A stretch of 64,000 nucleotides of DNA from Acidovorax sp. MR-S7 (GTDB taxonomy: Bacteria > Pseudomonadota > Gammaproteobacteria > Burkholderiales > Burkholderiaceae_C): contig NZ_DF238999.1 in the NCBI RefSeq assembly GCF_000400995.2, positions 263,554-327,553 on the forward strand, read 5' to 3'. A program made the translations under genes and the position numbers. Shown here in pieces: positions 23,452 through 31,849 of the stretch. Within the stretch, counting starts at the first letter, position 1. Every line of letters starts with the position of its first letter. A model generated the notes under the pieces. The model saw only the letters and a list, made by a program, of their open reading frames with translations. It did not search any database and was not told the origin of the DNA.

Positions 23452-23964
23452 GTGCAACACACCCCCATGCCCCCCGATGACACGCCCCTGCAGCGCCTGC
23501 GCGCCGCAAGCCTGCGCCCCACCCTCGCCCGCCTGGGCATCCTGGAGCTGCTCGAGGACGGCCCGCCCGGCCTGCGCGACGCCGACACCTTGCTGCGCGA
23601 CCTGCTGGCGCGCGGCATGCCCCTGAGCCAGGGCACCGTGTACCGCGCGCTCAAGGACCTCGCCGCCCGCGGCCTGCTGCACCATGAATGGCGCAACGGC
23701 CGCAGCGGCGGCAAGGCCGTGTACGGGCTGCGCCCGCCTGGCGGCAGCGCGCGCGGCGTGCGCTTCGTGTGCGCGCAATGCGGCTGCACCGTCCTCGGCA
23801 TCGACGACGCCGCGCTCGACGCGCAGATGCGCCGCCTGGCCCTGCACCACGGCCTGGAGATGGCCGCGCAGCCGGTGACCGTTCCCACCGTCTGCACCCA
23901 GTGCGCGCCCGCCAGCCGCCCCCTGCGCAGGCGGCCGCCCGTGCACGGCGCCACGCCGGCCTAA
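23452..23964 (+). CDS. Fur family metalloregulator
   Basis: A 170-residue Fur-like protein. The N-terminal winged helix shows LRPTLARLGILELLED and the recognition-helix region SQGTVYRALKDLAARGLL. The C-terminal half has two CxxC pairs (VCAQCG and VCTQCA), the structural zinc site of Fur/Zur/PerR proteins. The GTG at 23452 or the ATG at 23467 could be the start. It lies 38 nt after the truncated TonB receptor, so the two were probably cotranscribed in an iron or zinc regulon. The sequence of the metal-sensing His residues is reduced, so the metal cannot be assigned. The TAA stop is at the very edge of the nested-repeat element. Confidence 0.8.
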   Translation: MQHTPMPPDDTPLQRLRAASLRPTLARLGILELLEDGPPGLRDADTLLRDLLARGMPLSQGTVYRALKDLAARGLLHHEWRNGRSGGKAVYGLRPPGGSARGVRFVCAQCGCTVLGIDDAALDAQMRRLALHHGLEMAAQPVTVPTVCTQCAPASRPLRRRPPVHGATPA

Positions 23965-24245
23965 GAACGTGTTTACGATCTTTTCATGGCGCCCGCAAGG
24001 CAGCAAAGAGCCGCAATCTAGGCGCGCGCCGCAGGCCATGCTGGCGGCCTGGACAAGGTGCGCAACGACGAGTGCGGCTCTTTGCTGCCTTGCCCGGAGG
24101 GTTGCCCCGCCAAGGGGGCATCTGCCGCGTTGCCTGGCCGGCCGCGCAAATGCTCGCCGGGCCACCAGCCCGGCTGCGCTTTGCGCCTAACAGCTGCCCC
24201 CTTGGCGGGGCAACGGGCTCCATGAAAAGATCGTAAACACGTTCT
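23964..24245. mobile_element. Nested inverted-repeat element, MITE-like, no coding capacity
   Basis: Perfect 26-bp terminal inverted repeats (23964-23989 and 24220-24245, beginning AGAACGTGTTTACGATC) enclose two further perfect 20-bp inverted repeats. One is 23996-24015 with 24073-24092 (arm CAAGGCAGCAAAGAGCCGCA). The other is 24101-24120 with 24195-24214 (arm GTTGCCCCGCCAAGGGGGCA). Each inner pair holds a smaller hairpin (CAGGCC/GGCCTG; GCCGGGC/GCCCGGC). CTAA flanks both ends and may be a target duplication. No open frame of note. It separates the Fur-like gene from hpnC. Confidence 0.75.
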
Positions 24246-24272
24246 AAGGAGCCATCGGGTACATTGCGCCCC

Positions 24273-25139
24273 GTGCCTTCCTCCCCCGAACCGCTCCACG
24301 CCACAGCGGCGCCGGTCACGCACTACGAGAACTTCCCCGTCGCCTCGCTGCTGTGCCCGCCGCACCTGCGCCAGCCCATCGCCGCCCTCTATGCTTTCGC
24401 GCGCACGGCGGACGACATCGCCGACGAAGGCGACGCACCCGCCTCCGAACGCCTGGCCGCGCTGGCCGCCTACGGCGCCGACCTGCAGGCCATCGCCGAG
24501 GGCCGCGCGCCCTCCCCGCGCTGGGCGGGCGTGTTCCTGCCGCTGCAGCGCGTGCTGCGCAGCCACGCGCTGCCCGTGCCGCTGCTGCACGACCTGCTGA
24601 GCGCCTTCGCGCAGGACGTGGAGGCGACCGCGCGCGCCGCCACCTACCCCGACCGCGCCGCGCTGCTCGACTACTGCCGCCGCTCGGCCAACCCCGTGGG
24701 GCGCCTGCTGCTGCACCTGTACGGCGTGCAGGGCGAAGCGGCGCTGCGCGAGAGCGACGCGATCTGCTCGGCGCTGCAGCTCATCAACTTCTGGCAGGAC
24801 CTGAGCGTGGACATTCCGCGCGGGCGCCACTACCTCGCCGACGCCGACTGCGCCGCGCACGGCGTGTCGCGCGCGGATCTGGCTGCGCTGCGGCCCACGC
24901 CCGCCACCACGCGGCTGCTGCAGGACAACGCCCGGTGGGCGCGCGCGCTCATGCAGTCCGGCGCGCCGCTGGTGCACCGCCTTCCGGGCCGCGCGGGCTG
25001 GGAGCTGCGCCTGGTGGTGCAGGGCGGCCTGCGCATCCTCGACAGGATCGACGCGCTGCAAGGCGGCAACCTGTGCCGGCGCCCCGTGCTGGGCCCGCTG
25101 GACTGGCTGCGCATGCTGGCGCGGGCCGTGCGCATGTAG
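24273..25139 (+). CDS. hpnC: HpnC, hydroxysqualene synthase of the squalene pathway
   Basis: A 288-residue trans-isoprenyl synthase-like protein. In the bacterial HpnCDE route it converts presqualene diphosphate to hydroxysqualene. The first Asp-rich motif is YAFARTADDIADEG and the second region is INFWQDLSVDIPRGRHYL. The substrate pocket region NPVGRLLLHLYG is also present. The protein is soluble. A GTG at 24273 is the preferred start and a TTG nine bases upstream is in frame. TACATT ends 7 nt before the GTG and there is no Shine-Dalgarno sequence, so the message may be leaderless. First gene of hpnC-D-E, just after the nested-repeat element. Confidence 0.9.
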   Translation: MPSSPEPLHATAAPVTHYENFPVASLLCPPHLRQPIAALYAFARTADDIADEGDAPASERLAALAAYGADLQAIAEGRAPSPRWAGVFLPLQRVLRSHALPVPLLHDLLSAFAQDVEATARAATYPDRAALLDYCRRSANPVGRLLLHLYGVQGEAALRESDAICSALQLINFWQDLSVDIPRGRHYLADADCAAHGVSRADLAALRPTPATTRLLQDNARWARALMQSGAPLVHRLPGRAGWELRLVVQGGLRILDRIDALQGGNLCRRPVLGPLDWLRMLARAVRM

Positions 25140-25150
25140 CTCCTCAAACA

Positions 25151-25193
25151 ATAGCTGCTTGCGCTTGCTGCATAAGCGCTGGAGCCGTTTTTC
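25151..25193 (+). repeat. Dispersed repeat, copy between hpnC and hpnD
   Basis: ATAGCTGCTTGCGCTTGCTG then CATAAGCGCTGGAGCCGTTTTTC. The GCGCTTG/CATAAGCGC halves can pair. Confidence 0.8.
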
Positions 25194-25250
25194 ATGCATA
25201 ACCTGCGCGGGCCCGAGCCGCCTGCGCGCCATGGGACAATCACGCCCCAC

Positions 25251-26099
25251 ATGACCCCCGAGCAGTACGTCCAGCAAAAAGCCGCCGCCTCCGGCAGCAG
25301 CTTCTATTACGCCTTCCTGTTCCTGCCGCGCGAGCGGCGCGCGGCCATCACGGCTTTCTATGCGTTCTGCCGCGAAGTGGACGACGTGGTCGACGAGGTC
25401 AGCGACCCGGGCGTGGCCGCCACCAAGCTCGCCTGGTGGCAGGGCGAGGTGGCCCAGGCCTTCGCGGGCCAGCCCACGCACCCGGTGATGCAGGCGCTGA
25501 TGCCGCACGCCGCGCTCCATGGCATCGAGGCGCAGCACCTGCAGGCGGTGATCGAGGGCTGCCGCATGGACCTGGAGCAGACGCGCTACCTCGACTTCGC
25601 GGGCCTGGCGCGCTACTGCCACCTGGTGGCCGGCGTGGTGGGCGAGGTGGCCGCGCGCATCTTCGGCCAGACCGACGCACGCACCACCGAATACGCGCAC
25701 AAGCTGGGCCTCGCGTTCCAGCTCACCAACATCATCCGCGACGTGGGCGAGGACGCGATGCGCGGGCGCATCTACCTGCCCATCAGCGAGCTGCAGCAGT
25801 TCGACGTGCGCGCGCACGAGATCACCAAGCGCGAGTATTCCGAGCGCTTCACCGCGCTCATGCGCTTTCAGGCCGAACGCGCGCACCGCCTCTACGACGA
25901 GGCCATCGCCCTGCTGCAAACCTTGCCCAAAGCCGACCGCCGCGCGCAGAAACCCGGCCTGATGATGGCCAGCATCTACCGCACGCTGCTGCGCGAGATC
26001 GAGGCCGACGGCTTCCAGGTGCTGCACCAGCGCACCAGCCTCACGCCGCTGCGCAAGTTCTGGCTGGCGTGGAAGGTGCAGGCCCTGGGCATCCTGTGA
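25251..26099 (+). CDS. hpnD: HpnD, presqualene diphosphate synthase
   Basis: A 282-residue enzyme that condenses two farnesyl diphosphates into presqualene diphosphate. Motifs: FYAFCREVDDVVDEV (first DxxxD) and LTNIIRDVGEDAMRGRIYLP (second). CRMDLEQTRY and HLVAGVVGEV are typical of the family. ATG at 25251; GACAAT lies 10 nt upstream with no Shine-Dalgarno sequence, another leaderless candidate. The stop overlaps the hpnE GTG start (GTGA). Its product feeds HpnC. Confidence 0.93.
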   Translation: MTPEQYVQQKAAASGSSFYYAFLFLPRERRAAITAFYAFCREVDDVVDEVSDPGVAATKLAWWQGEVAQAFAGQPTHPVMQALMPHAALHGIEAQHLQAVIEGCRMDLEQTRYLDFAGLARYCHLVAGVVGEVAARIFGQTDARTTEYAHKLGLAFQLTNIIRDVGEDAMRGRIYLPISELQQFDVRAHEITKREYSERFTALMRFQAERAHRLYDEAIALLQTLPKADRRAQKPGLMMASIYRTLLREIEADGFQVLHQRTSLTPLRKFWLAWKVQALGIL

Positions 26100-27382
26100 A
26101 GACCGCCATCATCGGCGCGGGCTGGGGCGGCATGGCCGCCGCCGTGCGCGCGGCGCAGGCGGGCCACGGCGTGACCGTGTTCGAGGCCAGCCGCACGCCG
26201 GGCGGGCGCGCGCGCGCCGTGCCGGCACAGCTGGCCGACGGCCGCTCCGCCACCCTGGACAACGGCCAGCACATCCTCATCGGCGCCTACGCCGAATGCC
26301 TGCGGCTGATGCGCGAGGTGGGCGCCGACCCCGATGCCGCGCTGCTGCGCCTGCCGCTGGCGCTCATGTTCCCCGACGGCACCGGGCTGGCCCTGCCCGA
26401 TGCGCCGCCGCCGTGGGACGCGCTGGCCGGCATCGCCACCGCGCGCGGCTGGAGCGTGGGCGAGCGCCTGGCGCTGCTCGCGCGCGCGGCACGCTGGCGG
26501 CTGGCGGGATTCCGCTGCGCACCAGCCGCCAGCGTGGCCGATCTGTGCGCAGGCCTGCCAGACCGGCTGGTTCACGAGTTCATCGCGCCGCTGTGCGTAT
26601 CGGCGCTGAACACGCCCGCGCACGAAGCCTGCGGCCAGACTTTTCTGCGCGTGCTGCAGGACAGCCTGTTCAGCGGGCGCGGCGGCTCCAATTTGCTGCT
26701 GCCGCGCGCCGACCTGGGCGCGCTGCTGCCCGAGCCCGCCGCGCGCTGGCTGCAGGCGCGCGGCCACGCGGTGCACCTGGGCCGGCGCGTGCAGGCCGTT
26801 GCACACAACGGCGGCTGGCGCGTGGACGGCGAACCGTTCGACGCGGTGATCCTCGCCACCGGCAGCGCCGAGGCCGCGCGCCTCGCGGCCGGCACCGGCC
26901 TGCCCGCGGCGCACGCATGGGCCGCCACCGCCGCGGCGCTGCGCTTTGGCGCCATCGCCACCGTGTATGCCGAGCACATAGGCGCGCAGGACCCGCTGCT
27001 GCCGCATCCCATGCTCGCGCTGCGCAGCCGTTCGGGGCGGCCGGCGCAGTTCGTGTTCGACCGCGCGCATCTCGGCGGCCCGGCCGGCGTGCTGGCCTTC
27101 GTGGTCAGCGCCTTCGAGGGCGAGCGCGGCGCGCTGGAACCGCAGGTGCTTGCCCAGGCGGCCGAAGACCTGGGCCTGCACGGCCTGCGGGTGGTGCAGA
27201 CGGTGGTGGAAAAGCGCGCCACCTTCGCCTGCACGCCCGGCCTGCAGCGCCCGCCGCGCCGCATCGCGCCAGGCCTGCAGGCCTGCGGCGACTACGTGGC
27301 CGGGCCCTACCCCGCGACGCTGGAGGGGGCGGTGCTGCACGGCGCGGCGGCCGCGCAGGACTTGAATGAAATCGGCCTCTAG
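26096..27382 (+). CDS. hpnE: HpnE, hydroxysqualene dehydroxylase (FAD)
   Basis: A 428-residue FAD-dependent amine-oxidase-like enzyme that reduces hydroxysqualene to squalene. The N-terminus has the Rossmann FAD-binding motif KTAIIGAGWGGMAAAV and FEASRTPGGRARA. The C-terminus has the second FAD motif around ACGDYVAGPYPATLEGAVLHG. The GTG start at 26096 overlaps the hpnD stop, so the two are translationally coupled. The stop codon TAG lies within a dispersed repeat (CTCTAGCGC). No squalene-hopene cyclase is in the window, so whether the cell makes hopanoids or stops at squalene cannot be judged here. Confidence 0.92.
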   Translation: MKTAIIGAGWGGMAAAVRAAQAGHGVTVFEASRTPGGRARAVPAQLADGRSATLDNGQHILIGAYAECLRLMREVGADPDAALLRLPLALMFPDGTGLALPDAPPPWDALAGIATARGWSVGERLALLARAARWRLAGFRCAPAASVADLCAGLPDRLVHEFIAPLCVSALNTPAHEACGQTFLRVLQDSLFSGRGGSNLLLPRADLGALLPEPAARWLQARGHAVHLGRRVQAVAHNGGWRVDGEPFDAVILATGSAEAARLAAGTGLPAAHAWAATAAALRFGAIATVYAEHIGAQDPLLPHPMLALRSRSGRPAQFVFDRAHLGGPAGVLAFVVSAFEGERGALEPQVLAQAAEDLGLHGLRVVQTVVEKRATFACTPGLQRPPRRIAPGLQACGDYVAGPYPATLEGAVLHGAAAAQDLNEIGL

Positions 27383-27410
27383 CGCTTATTCAGAAAGCGC
27401 AAGCAGCTAT
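27374..27410 (-). repeat. Dispersed repeat at the hpnE/YihY convergent 3' ends
   Basis: GGCCTCTAGCGCTTATTC then AGAAAGCGCAAGCAGCTAT, minus-strand orientation. CTCTAG supplies the hpnE stop and the opposite-strand TAG at the other end supplies the YihY stop. Confidence 0.85.
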
Positions 27411-28699
27411 CTTTTCAAGAGCGAAGGAGGCGGCAGTGGTTGCGCCTCGCCACGCTGCAGCACGTCGGCGAGCTTGAGCACTTCCATGCCCGTGTTGCCC
27501 CAGAAGCGCTCCAGCGCCTCGGCGCGCTCCACCAGCAGGCGCTGCACCAGCGGCTCCATGTGCGTGGTGGCGGGGTCGGCCAGCAGCACGTAGCGCGCGT
27601 CGGCCGAGCCGGGTGCGCCGGCGGCCGTCTCGTTGACCTGCACCACCCAGCCCAGGCCGGTGAAGGCGTCCAGCACGGGCTCGAGCTGCAGCACGTCCAC
27701 GCGCAGCCGCTGCGCGAGCTGCACCGCGGTGAGGCCGTGGGCCGGCACGCCGCGCGCCGCGTGCAGTTGCTGCAGCGCCTCCACGGCCAGCAGGAAGGTC
27801 CAGCCCTGCCCGCCCGCAGGCCGCGCCACACCGGCCAGCAGGCTGGGCAGGTAGGCGGCCACCACCGCGCCCAGCAGCACGATCACCCAGGCCACGTAGA
27901 CCCACAGCAACAGGATGGGCAACGTGGCGAAGGTGCCGTAGAGCACCGAATAGGTGGGCACCGAGGCCAGGTACAGCGCGAGCAGCTTCTTGGCCAGCTC
28001 CATGCCCACCGAGACGAACAGCCCGCCCGCCCAGGCGTGGCGCCATTGCACCTGCGTGTTGGGCACGTAGCGGTAGAGCGCTGCCATGCCCGCGGCCAGC
28101 ACGGTGAACTCGATCGTGTCGAACAGGAAGCGCGCGCCGCCGGGCAGCGTCTCGCCCAGGCCGCGCGACACCGCCCCTGCCACCGACGTGGTCAGCGCCA
28201 GGCTCGCCCCCAGAATCAGCGGCCCGAGCGTGAGCGTGGCCCAGTAGATCAGCACGCGCTGGCCCAGCGGGCGCAGGCAGCGCACGCGCCAGATGGTGTT
28301 GAGCGTGCGGTCGATGGTCAGGATCAGCGCCAGCGCCGTCACCATCAGGATGGAAAAGCCGGCCACGCCCAGCCCGCTGGCCTTGGCGGCGAACTGCGTC
28401 AGGTAGCCCAGCACGGGGCGCGAGATGCTGTCGGGCACCAGGCTGTCGACCAGCCAGCGCTGCAACACCCTCTGCATCTGCCCGAAGATGGGGAACGCAG
28501 TGAACACGGCCAGCGCCACGGTCACGAAGGGCACCAGCGCCAGCAGCGTGGTGAAGGTGAGGCTGCTGGCCGTCAGGCCCAGGCGGTCCTCGCGGTAGCG
28601 CTCGCGCAGCGTCTGCGCGGTGGTGCGCCAGGGGAAATGCGACAACTCCACCAGCCACACTTCGAGGCGGCGCGCGGCGGGCAGTAGGGACAAAGGCAT
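27407..28699 (-). CDS. YihY/virulence factor BrkB family inner-membrane protein
   Basis: A 430-residue protein with about six membrane helices in the first 300 residues. The family signature LGLTASSLTFTTLLALVPFVTV is near residue 45, and the final helix block is LPILLLWVYVAWVIVLLGAVVAAYLP. A C-terminal cytoplasmic domain of about 130 residues resembles a winged helix (GLTAVQLAQRLRVDVLQLEPVLDAF). The family was once called RNase BN, but that activity belongs to another protein; function is unknown. The start at 28699 (MPLSLLPAARR) is 21 bp from the divergent DUF2069 gene. The stop lies in a dispersed repeat. Confidence 0.88.
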   Translation of the reverse strand: MPLSLLPAARRLEVWLVELSHFPWRTTAQTLRERYREDRLGLTASSLTFTTLLALVPFVTVALAVFTAFPIFGQMQRVLQRWLVDSLVPDSISRPVLGYLTQFAAKASGLGVAGFSILMVTALALILTIDRTLNTIWRVRCLRPLGQRVLIYWATLTLGPLILGASLALTTSVAGAVSRGLGETLPGGARFLFDTIEFTVLAAGMAALYRYVPNTQVQWRHAWAGGLFVSVGMELAKKLLALYLASVPTYSVLYGTFATLPILLLWVYVAWVIVLLGAVVAAYLPSLLAGVARPAGGQGWTFLLAVEALQQLHAARGVPAHGLTAVQLAQRLRVDVLQLEPVLDAFTGLGWVVQVNETAAGAPGSADARYVLLADPATTHMEPLVQRLLVERAEALERFWGNTGMEVLKLADVLQRGEAQPLPPPSLLKR

Positions 28700-28720
28700 G
28701 GCCGATATGATGCCAGCCCC

Positions 28721-29119
28721 ATGCAACCGCAAACTCCCTCCCCCGCGCCCGACGTGGCGGCCACGCGCTGGCTGGCCGTGGGCAGCCTGCTGGGCCTGAT
28801 CGTGCTGTGCGTGGCCTGGGAGCTATGGCTCGCGCCCCTGCGTCCCGGCGGCTCGTGGCTGGCGCTGAAGGCGCTGCCCCTGGCCGTGCCCCTGGCGGGC
28901 CTGCTCAAGCGGCGCATGTACACCTACCGCTGGGTGAGCCTGATGGTATGGCTGTACTTCACCGAGGGCGTGGTGCGCGCCTGGAGCGACCCCGCGCCCG
29001 GCCGCTGGCTGGCCGCCGCCGAGATCGCGCTGTGCCTGCTGCTGTTCACCGCCTGCGCGCTGCACGTGCGCCTGCGCCTGCGGGCAAGCCGTGTCACTCC
29101 CCGGCGCTCTCCAGAGTGA
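28721..29119 (+). CDS. DUF2069 family small membrane protein
   Basis: A 132-residue protein with three to four predicted membrane helices (about residues 16-34, 45-61, 69-88 and 97-115), and the conserved KRRMYTYRWVSLMVWLYFTEG segment typical of DUF2069. Function unknown. TATGAT lies 9 nt before the ATG and there is no Shine-Dalgarno sequence, so the transcript may be leaderless. Its 3' end overlaps the convergent LysR gene by 26 nt. Confidence 0.85.
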   Translation: MQPQTPSPAPDVAATRWLAVGSLLGLIVLCVAWELWLAPLRPGGSWLALKALPLAVPLAGLLKRRMYTYRWVSLMVWLYFTEGVVRAWSDPAPGRWLAAAEIALCLLLFTACALHVRLRLRASRVTPRRSPE

Positions 29120-30044
29120 TGCCCGGGTAGCGCCCAACGCCGCGGGCCTTGCGCCGCAGCGCTTCCAGCACCAGACCGGCTGCGGGCGACAGTGAGCGAC
29201 GCGCCCGCTGCATCACCATAATGCGGCGCACGATGCGCGGCTGGGCCAGGGGCGAGAAACGCAGATCGCGCAGCAACGGGTGGCGCGCCGTCAGCGCGGG
29301 CACGATGGAAATACCCAGCCCCAGCCGGATCGCTTCACACAGCAGCAAGGTGTTGGACACGCGCAGCGCGGGCCGCACCACGCTGGCGGGCATGCCGTCG
29401 GCATGTTCCAGCAGTTGGCTGATGGCGGTATCCACGGTCAAACCGACGAAGGCGCGCTCGGCAAGTTGACTGGCGCACAAATGCGGCTCGGCCAGCAGGG
29501 CATCGCCAGGGCGGGCCAGCAGGCCCATGCAGTCGCTCAGGAGCGGCTCACCTTCCAGCCCGTCGCCAGACGCCGCACGCCACGCTCCCACGCCAAAGTC
29601 CACCAGCCCCTTGCGCACACGATCGGCAATGCCCTGCGCACCATCCTCGTGCAGTTCCACCTGAATGCCAGGGTGGCGCCGCCGCAGCGCCGGCAGGCAA
29701 GGCAGCACCACGCCCGCAAGCACCGATGGCGCGGCGGCAATGCGCACCAGCCCGCCGCGTAGCGCGCCCAGGTCATCCATGCGGCGCACGCCCCGCTCCA
29801 GCACTTCCAGAGCCATGCGCACGTCCTGCAGAAAGGAGACCCCCGCGTCGGTCAAGCCCACGGTGCGGGTGGTTCGGTCGAACAGGCGCACGCCTACGGC
29901 TTCTTCCAGCATCCGAATCGACTCCGACAGAGCCGACTGCGTGATGTGCAACTGCTGCGCCGCTGCCGCGAACGCTCCGCAGTGCGCCACGGCATCGAAG
30001 GCACGGAGCTGGCGAAGACTGAGACTATTCGGAAAAACTGGCAT
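29094..30044 (-). CDS. LysR family transcriptional regulator
   Basis: A 316-residue regulator. The N-terminal winged helix-turn-helix is LRQLRAFDAVAHCGAFAAAAQQLHITQSALSESIRMLEEAVG. A periplasmic-binding-like effector domain begins near residue 90 (GLVRIAAAPSVLAGVVLPCLPALRRRHPGIQVEL). It is divergent from the Bug-type receptor gene with 82 bp between them, where a TTGAA-N4-TTCAA dyad lies. It probably activates the receptor-hydrolase genes in response to a carboxylate or related ligand; the ligand is unknown. Confidence 0.92.
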   Translation of the reverse strand: MPVFPNSLSLRQLRAFDAVAHCGAFAAAAQQLHITQSALSESIRMLEEAVGVRLFDRTTRTVGLTDAGVSFLQDVRMALEVLERGVRRMDDLGALRGGLVRIAAAPSVLAGVVLPCLPALRRRHPGIQVELHEDGAQGIADRVRKGLVDFGVGAWRAASGDGLEGEPLLSDCMGLLARPGDALLAEPHLCASQLAERAFVGLTVDTAISQLLEHADGMPASVVRPALRVSNTLLLCEAIRLGLGISIVPALTARHPLLRDLRFSPLAQPRIVRRIMVMQRARRSLSPAAGLVLEALRRKARGVGRYPGITLESAGE

Positions 30045-30058
30045 AACTATCCGAATTA

Positions 30059-30072
30059 TTGAAATTGTTCAA
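30059..30072. promoter_or_regulatory. LysR-type operator-like dyad
   Basis: TTGAAATTGTTCAA is a perfect TTGAA-N4-TTCAA inverted repeat in the LysR/receptor intergenic region. It fits the T-N11-A LysR pattern. It lies 15 nt upstream of the lysR start and 54 nt upstream of the receptor gene. Confidence 0.5.
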
Positions 30073-30126
30073 ATTCTAGCCATCGCCTACGCTGCACGCC
30101 TTCCATGTCCAACAAGGAAAAGATCC

Positions 30127-31095
30127 ATGCCCATCTTCCGAATCGTCCTGGCCCTGGCCTGTGCCCTGTGCGGCGTGCATGCTCCCGCCGCCGGCTACCC
30201 TGGCGGCAAACCGATCCGCATCATCGTGCCCACCGGCGCCGGTAGCAGCACCGACGTGCTGGCACGCGAGTTGGCCCAACGCCTGGCCGAGCGCATCAAG
30301 AACCCCGTGGTGGTGGAGAACCGCACCGGTGCGGGCGGCGGCATCGGCGCCCAAGCCGTCGCCAGCGCCCCAGCCGACGGCCACACGCTGCTGATGGGCA
30401 CGATTGGCGTGCTGGCAATCAACGAACATCTGTATGCCCGCATTCCCTACGACGTGGAGCGGCAGTTCGTACCCGTGGTGGAAGTGGCCCGTGTGCCCAA
30501 CCTGTTGCTGGTCAACCCCAGCCTGCCCGTCAGAACGCTGCCCGAGTTGATCGCCTATGCCCAAACGAACGCAGGCCGCCTGAATTTCGGCTCGTCGGGG
30601 AACGGCACGTCCCCGCATCTGGCCGGTGAAATGCTCAAGCACCGCGCAGGCATCACCGCCACCCACGTGCCCTACCGTGGCGGCCCGGAGGCCATCACCG
30701 ACCTGCTGGCAGGCAATCTGCAATTCATGTTCTATCACGTGACCGGCGCGCTGCCCTATCTGAAAGACGGGCGGCTGCGCGCCATCGCGCTGGCCTCGCC
30801 GCAGCGCGACCCGCTGCTGCCCGGCCTGCCCACCTTCGCCGATGCGGGCATGGCGGACTTCGACGTGACCGCCTGGGTGGGCCTGATGGCTCCGCGCGGC
30901 ACACCTGCGCAGGCCATCCGGCGACTGAATAGCGAAAGCAGCGCGCTGCTGGCTCAACCCGAGGTGCGCCAGCGCTACCGCGAGTTGGGGGCCGATGCGG
31001 CGGGCGGAACGCCCGAGGCGTTTGGCTCGCACATCAGAGCCGAATCAGCCAAGTGGGGCGCGTTGATCCGCCAGGCCGGCATCCGACTGGATTGA
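30127..31095 (+). CDS. Tripartite tricarboxylate transporter (Bug-type) substrate-binding protein
   Basis: A 322-residue periplasmic binding protein. The signal peptide is MPIFRIVLALACALCGVHAPAAG, with cleavage after APA/AG. The mature start YPGGKPIRIIVPTGAGSSTDVLAREL, the VVENRTGAGGGIGAQAVA segment and VPYRGGPEAITDLLAGNLQFMF are hallmark Bug-family regions. The start at 30127 has AAGGAAAAG upstream. No TctA/TctB membrane genes are nearby, which is usual for the expanded Bug family of Burkholderiales. It heads a plus-strand run with an alpha/beta hydrolase and a FAD oxidase. Confidence 0.93.
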   Translation: MPIFRIVLALACALCGVHAPAAGYPGGKPIRIIVPTGAGSSTDVLARELAQRLAERIKNPVVVENRTGAGGGIGAQAVASAPADGHTLLMGTIGVLAINEHLYARIPYDVERQFVPVVEVARVPNLLLVNPSLPVRTLPELIAYAQTNAGRLNFGSSGNGTSPHLAGEMLKHRAGITATHVPYRGGPEAITDLLAGNLQFMFYHVTGALPYLKDGRLRAIALASPQRDPLLPGLPTFADAGMADFDVTAWVGLMAPRGTPAQAIRRLNSESSALLAQPEVRQRYRELGADAAGGTPEAFGSHIRAESAKWGALIRQAGIRLD

Positions 31096-31099
31096 GCAC

Positions 31100-31843
31100 A
31101 TGGCCGTCATTGATCACCCCTGCGTCACTTCACGCGATGGCACCGCCATCGGCTACCGACAAGAAGGCAGCGGCCCTGCCGTACTGCTGCTGCATGGCAT
31201 TCAGCGCACTGGGCAGGTCTGGGCCGGTGCGGCAGCACACCTGGCCGCACGCCATACGGTGCTGCGACCAGACCTGCGCGGCCGCGGCTTGTCGGGCGCG
31301 CCAGTTCGCCCCGAAGACTATCAACTTGAGCGCCTAGCCGACGACCTGGAAGCCGTCGTACTCGCCGCAGCCCAGCCGCTGGACATTGTGGCCTGGAGCA
31401 TGGGTGTCTCTGTCGCACTGGCCTTCACCCGCAGGCCGGCCGCACAGTGCGTGCGGCGCTGGGTGCTGGTTTCCGGCTCGCCTTCGTCCGCAGGGACGGC
31501 CGGCTGGTTCCGCGGGCCATCGCTGGCCGAGGCCGAACAGGAAGCCATCGCCCGGGCCCAGGCCAAGGGCATGCAGGACACGGCATCGCCCTTCGCCGTG
31601 GCGGCGGCGTGGCTGGGCGCCAAACCCTATGACTTTCTTGAGGATCTCCCGCCTCTATCCGGCCCATTGCTCATCATCCACGGTGATGCCGACCCTGAAT
31701 GCCCCCTGGAGGCTGCAGCGGCACTGGCCAGGCGCATTCCCGGAGCACGGCTGAAGGTGCTTGCCGGCGTGGGCCACAACCCCATGCAGGATGCGCCCGC
31801 CACTGTCTATAAACTGTTAGATGAATTTCTCGCACCGGCCTAA
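31100..31843 (+). CDS. Alpha/beta hydrolase
   Basis: A 247-residue alpha/beta-fold hydrolase. The oxyanion-hole region is LLLHGIQRTGQVW, the nucleophile elbow is VAWSMGVSVA (Ser near residue 95), the acid is in IIHGDADPECP and the His in LAGVGHNPMQ near the C-terminus. The protein is cytosolic, with no signal. It begins 4 nt after the receptor stop, so the two are cotranscribed. Its substrate may be an ester or enol-lactone of the compound bound by the receptor; that is inference from context. Confidence 0.88.
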   Translation: MAVIDHPCVTSRDGTAIGYRQEGSGPAVLLLHGIQRTGQVWAGAAAHLAARHTVLRPDLRGRGLSGAPVRPEDYQLERLADDLEAVVLAAAQPLDIVAWSMGVSVALAFTRRPAAQCVRRWVLVSGSPSSAGTAGWFRGPSLAEAEQEAIARAQAKGMQDTASPFAVAAAWLGAKPYDFLEDLPPLSGPLLIIHGDADPECPLEAAAALARRIPGARLKVLAGVGHNPMQDAPATVYKLLDEFLAPA

Positions 31844-31849
31844 ATACAC

